Shown piece after piece: positions 13,871 through 18,450 of a stretch of DNA of 18,450 bases (its first letter is position 1; the number at the start of each line of letters is the position of its first letter). Source of the stretch: Candidatus Saccharimonadota bacterium (GTDB taxonomy: Bacteria; Patescibacteriota; Saccharimonadia; Saccharimonadales; Saccharimonadaceae); the NCBI GenBank assembly GCA_016199685.1, contig JACQGD010000065.1, forward strand, positions 1 through 18,450, in the 5' to 3' direction. Made by a program: the position numbers and the translations under genes. Under the pieces are notes generated by a model that saw only the letters and a list, made by a program, of their open reading frames with translations, searched no databases and had not been told where the DNA came from.

Positions 13871-14719
13871 TTATAAAAGCACCTTTGCTAGATTAAGCTG
13901 AATGTTTCCATTTGCTTGGATTTTCTCGTGAGCTTGGGCAAACGAATCGAGTTGACGAAGCGTCGCTGGTTGAACGGTTTTGACGGCCGAAAGTTGAAGT
14001 TGATGGATCGCATCATCAAGCAGCTGCAGGGCTGCACTCCTTTTGTCTTTGTAAGCCTGAATTACTTTTAATCGCTCATAGGTGTTGGACCCGAGTATGA
14101 TTCGAGCATCTTGAACTGTTTTCACCCGTGCCTCGTAATATGATTCGTTAGAGGCTAGCCGTTTGATTTCTGAAGGTAAGCCCTCGGCGATAAAGAGGAT
14201 TCTCGTCGCTTTCGTCTCATCGGATATTTGCAATGACTGTATGAGCTGTTGCGATTGTTCGTGAGTAATCTGCTGTATATCAATTCGCTGAGCACGCGAA
14301 AGGACTGTTGGCAGTAAATCGCCAACGTTGCTCGTAGCAAGGATAAAATGGATGTGCTTCTGTGGCTCTTCAAGGAGCTTCAAAAATGCATTTTGAGCAG
14401 CATGCGACATTGGCCGCCCCGAGAAATCGATGATGACAATTTGAGGTGAGGTGAATTTCGACCTTGTGCGAATATAGAGACTGCGAATATCGTCGATGAT
14501 AATCGAGCCAGCATCCATATCAACGTCGTAGGAGCCATTTGTCTGGCGCTTCTTGGGAAAGATAGTCTCCAAGATACTTCCGCAGCGAATTGCAACCGCG
14601 TGCGCAATTTCACCGACACCGACTCCTTGTTTACCGATAAGGAGTAGTGCATGAGGTAGATCTTGTATTTTCTTTTCTAGAATTGCTCGCGATGAGCTGT
14701 GTAAGATCAGCTCGTCCAT
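13871..14719 (-). CDS. holB: DNA polymerase III delta-prime-like clamp-loader subunit
   Basis: A 282-aa AAA+ protein of the DNA polymerase III gamma/tau/delta-prime group, part of the clamp loader that puts the sliding clamp on DNA. Seen: a degenerate Walker A (GKQGVGVGE, 29-37, lacking the GK[ST] end), VIIDFS (95-100) at the Walker B position without the second acidic residue, NAFLKLLEEP (110-119), and LLPTVLSRAQ (135-144), which holds the arginine finger of the family SRC motif with Ala in place of Cys. A zinc finger of four cysteines, usual in these proteins, is absent. The lost Walker A fits delta-prime, which does not hydrolyse ATP, better than the motor subunit DnaX. It starts 2 bases after the pseudouridine synthase stop. 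Confidence 0.85.
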   Translation of the reverse strand: MDELILHSSSRAILEKKIQDLPHALLLIGKQGVGVGEIAHAVAIRCGSILETIFPKKRQTNGSYDVDMDAGSIIIDDIRSLYIRTRSKFTSPQIVIIDFSGRPMSHAAQNAFLKLLEEPQKHIHFILATSNVGDLLPTVLSRAQRIDIQQITHEQSQQLIQSLQISDETKATRILFIAEGLPSEIKRLASNESYYEARVKTVQDARIILGSNTYERLKVIQAYKDKRSAALQLLDDAIHQLQLSAVKTVQPATLRQLDSFAQAHEKIQANGNIQLNLAKVLL

Positions 14720-14721
14720 TG

Positions 14722-15876
14722 CTATGAAACCATTTTTTTAAATTCAGGTGGCGTTGGAGCGGTAAACGTTTGACGATTGCTTGTCGGGATGGTCACTTCG
14801 AGGCTATGCGCATGAAGGTAGAGGCGATCTGCTTCTTTTCCGTATACCTTGTCTCCATGGATCGGCGTTCCAAGGTATGCCATATGAACTCGAAGCTGAT
14901 GCGTTCGACCTGTCTTTGGGCGAAGTTCAACAAGTGAATATGTATCATTTGAGTCAATAACTTCATACGCAGTTTGTGCAGGCTTACCACCCGCATCAAC
15001 GCGGAAGGTACTCGGTGCCGATGGATTACGTCCGATCGGAAGGTCAACCATTGCTTTGGTCTCTTTTAGCGCGCCGTCTATGACTGCAAAGTACGTTTTC
15101 TTTGCTCGCCTATCGGCAAACTGTTTCTGAAGTAATGTTGCAGTTTCAGCATTACGTGCACCAATCATAATGCCACTTGTATCACGGTCTAAGCGATGAA
15201 CTATTCCAGGGCGATTAGTCTCGGCGTTATACGTACTATACCGACGGAAGAAGTCTGCGACAGTAAACTCCTCGTTAAGTGCACCCTTGCTGTGCGAGAG
15301 AACTCCGAGAGGCTTATTGATGACGATAACATTATCGTCGAGGTAAACAATCGGCAACGATTCTTCAGTATAATCCTGTGCATCTGGAATTGATACCGCA
15401 ATTGAATCCGCAGCTGTTACATCAGATTTTACTGATTCTTTCACTTCTCCGTTCACTGACACGTAGCCGGCTTTGATATATTTCTGCCATGTACTTCGAG
15501 AGTACTCGGGATAGCGCTCAGCGAGCTCAACATCGAGCCGCTTTTTGTTTGAGATTATTTGGTAGAGGTAGATGTCTTTGCCTTTAAATGGGAGACCATA
15601 CGTCATGGTACTATCTTTTGGATTTTCGATGAGCTTACCATTTGCATCTGAGCTTGCATCTTGAACTTGTCCGTGAATATACTCTACGTCATCTTCTGCA
15701 GTGTCATCGGCTAAAATATAAAACTGCGTTTTATTGAAGCGAAACGAAATAAGCGTATTGATCTCGTTTGGATGTGATATCTTTAATTGTTCGACATGTC
15801 GAGGAACATTCTCGTCACCAGCAAGATCAAACTTGCGCAGAATTGCGATGACATCATTGCTTGCTATTTTGACCAT
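14722..15876 (-). CDS. RluA-family RNA pseudouridine synthase with an N-terminal extension
   Basis: A 384-aa enzyme that isomerises uridine to pseudouridine in rRNA or tRNA. An S4 RNA-binding domain lies at about 111-165 (KKRLDVELAERYPEYSRS...GYVSVNGEVKE). The catalytic domain (about 175-380) has HRLDRDTSG at 227-235, with catalytic Asp230, then KTYFAV (260-265) and ELRPKTGRTHQLRVH (317-331). This is the RluC/RluD branch layout; which uridine it modifies cannot be told. The first ~105 residues (from MVKIASNDVIAILRKFDLAG) are extra for the family and include an acidic stretch (residues 57-65). The start overlaps the trpS stop by one base (TAATG), so translation is coupled to the trpS 3-prime fragment. 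Confidence 0.92.
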   Translation of the reverse strand: MVKIASNDVIAILRKFDLAGDENVPRHVEQLKISHPNEINTLISFRFNKTQFYILADDTAEDDVEYIHGQVQDASSDANGKLIENPKDSTMTYGLPFKGKDIYLYQIISNKKRLDVELAERYPEYSRSTWQKYIKAGYVSVNGEVKESVKSDVTAADSIAVSIPDAQDYTEESLPIVYLDDNVIVINKPLGVLSHSKGALNEEFTVADFFRRYSTYNAETNRPGIVHRLDRDTSGIMIGARNAETATLLQKQFADRRAKKTYFAVIDGALKETKAMVDLPIGRNPSAPSTFRVDAGGKPAQTAYEVIDSNDTYSLVELRPKTGRTHQLRVHMAYLGTPIHGDKVYGKEADRLYLHAHSLEVTIPTSNRQTFTAPTPPEFKKMVS

Positions 15877-16292
15877 TAGTTTCCTGCTTTCGGGCGTAGT
15901 CCAACAGCCTGTTGAACTGTATAGAGTGTTTTGTTTGCTTGTATATTCATTGCTATTTCGGATGCTTCGAGCTTTGCAATAATTGCTTCGTCGTCGACGC
16001 TTGAAAGACGGGATTGGAAATTCGTAAGAAAAGTAGCAACTTCGTCTGCAACAATCTTTTTAAAATCACCGTACCGATCCATACCTTTAAACTCATTTTC
16101 TGTTTCGTTAATCGGCTGATTACGAAGCAACGAAAGAATCTGAAGTAAATTACTGACGCCGGGTTGATTCTTTGGATCGTAGTTGACGTTCGCTTTATCA
16201 TCAGTTGTCGCGCTCATGACTTTTTTTGCAGCCTCCGCAGGCTCATCGGTGAGGAATATAACACCCTTGCCAGATTCATCAGACTTATTGAG
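15876..16292 (-). CDS. TrpRS C-terminal fragment
   Basis: The open frame holds about 137 residues of TrpRS from the KMSKS loop to the C-terminus: NKSDESGKGVIFLTDEP, then AAKKVMSATTDD, YDPKNQPGVSNLLQILSLL and FKGMDRYGDFKKIVADEV. The first ATG inside it is 16217, but GGAGG lies 13 bases before that ATG, too far for good initiation, so it is unlikely to be made alone in quantity. Its stop overlaps the ATG of the pseudouridine synthase gene. Confidence 0.7.
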   Translation of the reverse strand, partial: LNKSDESGKGVIFLTDEPAEAAKKVMSATTDDKANVNYDPKNQPGVSNLLQILSLLRNQPINETENEFKGMDRYGDFKKIVADEVATFLTNFQSRLSSVDDEAIIAKLEASEIAMNIQANKTLYTVQQAVGLRPKAGN

Positions 16293-16806
16293 TTATGGCG
16301 CTATCTTCAGCGGCTTTAAATTGCGCTTTAGCCTCATCAATCATAGCTTGTGTAAACTTATTCCCGAGTTCAGCTTCTAATTTTTCGACGATCTTTGAAA
16401 ATTCTTTAGCGAATCTCTCTGATATATCCTCTCCGGACAAGTCCCGCGACTTGTCTTTATACTGCGTCATTCTTTGCATCTCACCCATGCTTGTAAAGCA
16501 ATCGAGAATCCAAGTTAGCTCACTATGCGCAGGAACATAGCTCTGACGATAAAGATAAATACTGTCGTCGTCGAGCGGCAATCCAGCAGCTGCAAAAAGT
16601 CGTGCATTGTTCATGATTTGCTCTTGCAACTGAGAATGATCAATTGGCGTCGTAAAGCTATGCAAATCAGGGATAAACATATTAATTTGATAGTCGCTTG
16701 ATCGGCTCATCGCCATCTCGATAATTGGTAGCATTCCACCGAAGTAGTTGCCGAGCGTCAAATCATTGTTTGCGCGGAGGCCAGTCAGTATTACAGGTTT
16801 AGTCAT
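16285..16806 (-). CDS. TrpRS N-terminal fragment plus unrelated 53-aa tail
   Basis: A 173-aa open frame. Residues 1-120 match the tryptophanyl-tRNA synthetase Rossmann-fold N-terminus. Residues 121-173 (from RDLSGEDISERFAKEF to AEDSAITQ) do not; they are charged and predicted helical, and look like real protein rather than random sequence. The likely start is 16806 (MTKPVILTGL), since an earlier ATG at 16842 lies inside the upstream gene. TATAAT ends 9 bases before the start. As it stands the product lacks the tryptophan-adenylate catalytic core and cannot charge tRNA. Confidence 0.7.
   Translation of the reverse strand: MTKPVILTGLRANNDLTLGNYFGGMLPIIEMAMSRSSDYQINMFIPDLHSFTTPIDHSQLQEQIMNNARLFAAAGLPLDDDSIYLYRQSYVPAHSELTWILDCFTSMGEMQRMTQYKDKSRDLSGEDISERFAKEFSKIVEKLEAELGNKFTQAMIDEAKAQFKAAEDSAITQ
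16436..16455 (-). other. Perfect 8-bp hairpin at the trpS breakpoint
   Basis: GACAAGTC and GACTTGTC are perfect reverse complements separated by GCGG on the reverse strand (CCGC on the plus). The left arm encodes D-K-S, the last residues that align with TrpRS; the right arm begins the foreign segment. Such a fold-back is a typical template-switch or amplification-chimera junction. Confidence 0.7.
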
Positions 16807-16815
16807 TATGTATCC

Positions 16816-16821
16816 ATTATA
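16816..16821 (-). promoter_or_regulatory. -10 box before trpS
   Basis: TATAAT on the reverse strand ends 9 bases before the ATG at 16806. It overlaps the stop codon of the 68-aa gene, so it could be chance. The -35 is weak. Confidence 0.4.
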
Positions 16822-17023
16822 CCTTAAGTTGGTCGATTTCATCAGGCGCTACCCCTAGTTGAACCTTATGTAAGAGTGTCCGTGCCATATGAATACCTTC
16901 AATCGACACATCATTTGGATTTTGGTCCGTGACATCTGTTATTTCTCCACAGTGAATTGCCGCCAAAAGTCCATTCAGCTGAATTCTTCGTTGCCTTTGC
17001 TCGGGTGTTAATTGTTGTTCCAT
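16817..17023 (-). CDS. Hypothetical small protein, 68 aa
   Basis: No family recognised. It starts MEQQLTPEQRQRRIQLNGLL and is acidic and helical overall, with a helix-turn-helix-like spacing that I do not regard as evidence of DNA binding. The start has a strong Shine-Dalgarno (AAAGGAG) about five bases upstream. It lies 10 bases before trpS and is probably co-transcribed with it. A terminator-like hairpin upstream separates it from the alpha/beta hydrolase. Similar short genes are often seen before trpS in related genomes, but I cannot confirm that here. Confidence 0.7.
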   Translation of the reverse strand: MEQQLTPEQRQRRIQLNGLLAAIHCGEITDVTDQNPNDVSIEGIHMARTLLHKVQLGVAPDEIDQLKV

Positions 17024-17040
17024 ACTACTCCTTTAGTGTA

Positions 17041-17067
17041 TTTAAAAGACCGCTCTTCTGGCGGCCT
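17041..17067 (-). terminator. Terminator-like hairpin after the alpha/beta hydrolase
   Basis: On the reverse strand AGGCCGC / GCGGTCT (one G-U pair) encloses a seven-base loop and is followed by more Ts (TCTTTTAAA). It lies 90 bases after the hydrolase stop and 18 bases before the 68-aa gene start. Confidence 0.6.
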
Positions 17068-17102
17068 CATCAGTATTTTTAAGTGTTTATTTCAAAACAC
17101 GG

Positions 17103-17145
17103 AACAAGCCGCCAGATATACTGTCGGTGAACCAATAGGCTTGTT
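17103..17145 (-). other. 8-bp inverted repeat in the hydrolase 3-prime region
   Basis: AACAAGCC (17103-17110) and GGCTTGTT (17138-17145) are perfect complements 27 bases apart, 12 bases after the hydrolase stop. With the hairpin at 17041-17067 it fills the 133-base gap 17024-17156. No gene is seen there. Confidence 0.4.
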
Positions 17146-17156
17146 GCGATACGAAA

Positions 17157-17999
17157 TTAATCATTACTCTTTTTTATACCACGTCGTTCAAATGTTTGCA
17201 AACGATCTTCAATCGCGTGGACAACTGCCGGCACGAATAGTCCTCTTACCTCATGCCCCGATATGACCTTCGAAAGAGTAATGTGCGGGTTTGCTTTTGC
17301 AAGCTGACGTAGGTTCCGCGCTACAACGAATGGATCAAGTGTACCGCGGATCATTCTTGTGGGCGTAGAGAGCCTGTACGCATCGTCAAACGATGTCTGA
17401 TTAATGATCATTGATTCGAGCGCTGCCATGTAACTGTCGACATTTGTTTCGGTTACATTAAAGGACTGATTGATAAGTTTGTATTTCATGGCAAATGCGG
17501 AGAGCCGTACGAACTCTTCGGGACGCTGCATTGCAGATTGGTAGAGGCGTCGAAGAAGCTTGTCGGTACGAGGAAGAATCGTATTCTTAGTATCATTCGT
17601 ATTATAAAGTGGCGGGCTGCATAGTATGAGCGAGTCGACAAGGAGTGGGTATCGTTTTGCTATCTCAATCCCGACAAGTGCGCCGAGTGAATGACCGACG
17701 ATAACAACCTGAGAAGTAATACGGAGCTTCAAGTATGTTGCAAGGACGGCATTTGCTTGAGACTGGGCATTATATATAGCCCATTTCGGTTTCGGTGAAT
17801 CGCCGAATCCAAGAAGATCGATCGTAATAATACGAATGTCTTGCGGTAAGCGCTCAATCACATCGTGCCATGCTTCACCAGTGTTACCGATCCCATGTAT
17901 AAAAAGTACCGTTGTCCGCGGCTTTTTTGGTTTTCGATTATACCGTACATGAAGCGTGTACGGTACTTTCATCCATCGATGAATGACACTATCAAACAT
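17157..17999 (-). CDS. Alpha/beta-fold hydrolase
   Basis: A 280-aa alpha/beta hydrolase (PF00561/PF12697 type), soluble, no signal peptide. The oxyanion-hole motif HGIG is at 35-38, the nucleophile elbow G-H-S104-L-G at 102-106, the acidic residue Asp222 in GTLDPF and the His249 in ISGHEV, so the Ser-Asp-His triad is complete. A lid-like helical region lies at about 140-200. The substrate (ester, amide or lipid) cannot be read from sequence. TAGAAT lies 6 bases before the start, giving a leaderless-type mRNA. A hairpin and a terminator-like hairpin follow it, so it is likely its own unit. Confidence 0.92.
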   Translation of the reverse strand: MFDSVIHRWMKVPYTLHVRYNRKPKKPRTTVLFIHGIGNTGEAWHDVIERLPQDIRIITIDLLGFGDSPKPKWAIYNAQSQANAVLATYLKLRITSQVVIVGHSLGALVGIEIAKRYPLLVDSLILCSPPLYNTNDTKNTILPRTDKLLRRLYQSAMQRPEEFVRLSAFAMKYKLINQSFNVTETNVDSYMAALESMIINQTSFDDAYRLSTPTRMIRGTLDPFVVARNLRQLAKANPHITLSKVISGHEVRGLFVPAVVHAIEDRLQTFERRGIKKSND

Positions 18000-18005
18000 A
18001 TCTCT

Positions 18006-18011
18006 ATTCTA
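18006..18011 (-). promoter_or_regulatory. -10 box of the alpha/beta hydrolase
   Basis: TAGAAT on the reverse strand ends 6 bases before the ATG at 17999. The -35 is weak. There is no Shine-Dalgarno. Confidence 0.5.
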
Positions 18012-18047
18012 CCGTAGACTTGGGTAGGATGTAAGCGTAAGAATATA

Positions 18048-18077
18048 TTGACAAATTGCTACTTTATGTGATATAAT
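18048..18077 (+). promoter_or_regulatory. Full-consensus promoter with leaderless start, right edge
   Basis: TTGACA (18048-18053) and TATAAT (18072-18077), both perfect, 18 bases apart. The predicted start is 18083/18084, the A of the ATG. Confidence 0.85.
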
Positions 18078-18083
18078 ATTAAT

Positions 18084-18450
18084 ATGAGTAATAAAATACG
18101 TCTCCCCGACCACTATGGTCAAACAATTGGCTCAATGAATGCCGATGAAATAACTCTTGTACACCCCGTAGCTATTGCTGCAGATTATCTTACGCGTGGA
18201 ATTTATATTGATCCAACCTATACTCTTGATGACACACCCCCAAATACTGAGGGTGTTTACAGTTTATCGGAGCTTCAAAACAGAATCCCTATCATGAGAC
18301 TCTACGGTTCAAGTGATGGCTACGTTGCCGATCTAAGTAGTGCACAACGAGCGCGGATTGAACTCAAAGAAATCGAGGAAGCACATGAAGGTTCGGACTT
18401 TGTTAGTTACCCCCATGCTGACGTGGACATGCACGATTATAATGAATTTC
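18084..18450 (+). CDS. Hypothetical protein, N-terminal 122 residues (runs off right edge)
   Basis: An open frame with no stop to the edge. It begins MSNKIRLPDHYGQTIGSMNA, is soluble and rather acidic (SELQ, LKEIEEAHEGSDF), with no signal peptide or membrane segment. No family is recognised. The strong consensus promoter whose start coincides with the ATG suggests high expression as a leaderless mRNA. Codon use resembles neighbours. Confidence 0.7.
   Translation, partial: MSNKIRLPDHYGQTIGSMNADEITLVHPVAIAADYLTRGIYIDPTYTLDDTPPNTEGVYSLSELQNRIPIMRLYGSSDGYVADLSSAQRARIELKEIEEAHEGSDFVSYPHADVDMHDYNEF

Larger units (their letters stand above)
15876..16806 (-). pseudogene. trpS: Tryptophanyl-tRNA synthetase gene, broken, middle replaced
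   Basis: The two ends of TrpRS are present in order but in different frames. The N-terminal piece (16806 to about 16447, 120 residues) has TGLRANNDLTLGNY, with TLGN as the HIGH signature, and ends GEMQRMTQYKDKS. The C-terminal piece (from about 16289) starts NKSDESGKG, i.e. the end of the KMSKS signature, and runs through the conserved GVSNLLQILSLL to the end. Between them, the roughly 75 residues expected in all bacterial TrpRS (GLF-YPVLMAADILLY, VGEDQ) are missing. In their place are about 160 bases coding 53 unrelated residues, ending in a stop at 16285-16287 that overlaps the C-terminal frame. A perfect hairpin marks the left junction. This could be a true lesion in a spare copy, or an assembly error; TrpRS is normally essential. 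Confidence 0.75.

Noticed and set aside
16183..16217. Independent initiation of the TrpRS C-terminal fragment at ATG 16217
   Set aside because: The nearest GGAGG is 13 bases away and lies within sequence conserved as TrpRS coding; efficient starting is unlikely.
16285..16455. Missing middle of trpS might be present but inverted
   Set aside because: I checked the three plus-strand frames for the expected VLMAADILLY / VGEDQ motifs and found none.
15876..16806. Translational bypassing or a small intron/intein in trpS
   Set aside because: The extra segment replaces about 75 essential residues rather than interrupting an intact sequence, so removing it would still not restore the enzyme.

Overview
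The window looks like chromosomal DNA of a small-genome bacterium of the candidate phyla radiation (Patescibacteria), most probably a Saccharibacteria (TM7) member. This placement is an inference from gene content: short genes packed with overlaps, an L33 protein without zinc cysteines, a GT4 / GH57 / GH15 alpha-glucan operon, and a lineage-style GT4 N-terminus (MNILMLGWELPPHNSGG). TGA is used as a normal stop (for example 6622-6624), so the Gracilibacteria/Absconditabacteria code with TGA as glycine is excluded.

Layout. 1-401 (minus) is the N-terminal part of a pentapeptide-repeat protein cut by the window edge. 604-993 is an unknown 129-aa protein. 1020-3027 (minus) is an autoregulated-looking tetR / membrane-anchored serine beta-lactamase-like hydrolase operon with a 9-bp-arm palindrome on its promoter. 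3154-3588 is a lone PAS-domain protein, followed by a 337-base stretch with hairpins and a possible Cys/His-rich 72-aa protein. 3926-4282 is a DUF3817 membrane protein, convergent with zero spacing onto an MscS-type channel (4283-5242, minus). 5410-10485 is a four-gene plus-strand operon: GT4 glycosyltransferase, GH57 enzyme, GH15 glucoamylase-like enzyme and an unknown 230-aa protein. It looks like a storage or scavenged alpha-glucan module. A two-way hairpin terminator separates it from rpmG (minus). Then come tRNA-Thr(GGT), an SPFH/prohibitin-like protein and a two-helix membrane protein (all minus), tRNA-Thr(TGT) and tRNA-Tyr(GTA) (plus), and a five-helix membrane protein (plus). 13194-17999 (minus) reads alpha/beta hydrolase, 68-aa protein, a broken trpS, an RluA-type pseudouridine synthase, a DNA polymerase III delta-prime-like subunit and a TPR protein. 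18084 to the right edge is a partial unknown gene.

Two things stand out. First, almost every gene that begins a transcription unit has a recognisable -10 box only 6-10 bases before its start codon, so its mRNA should be leaderless or nearly so. Genes inside operons instead carry Shine-Dalgarno sequences. Second, trpS is split: both ends of tryptophanyl-tRNA synthetase are present, but the central part of the catalytic domain, up to KMSKS, is replaced by about 160 bases of unrelated coding-like sequence that starts at a perfect 8-bp hairpin and ends in a frame break. A third oddity is a tRNA-like 5-prime fragment lying in the predicted leader of the tRNA-Thr(GGT) precursor.
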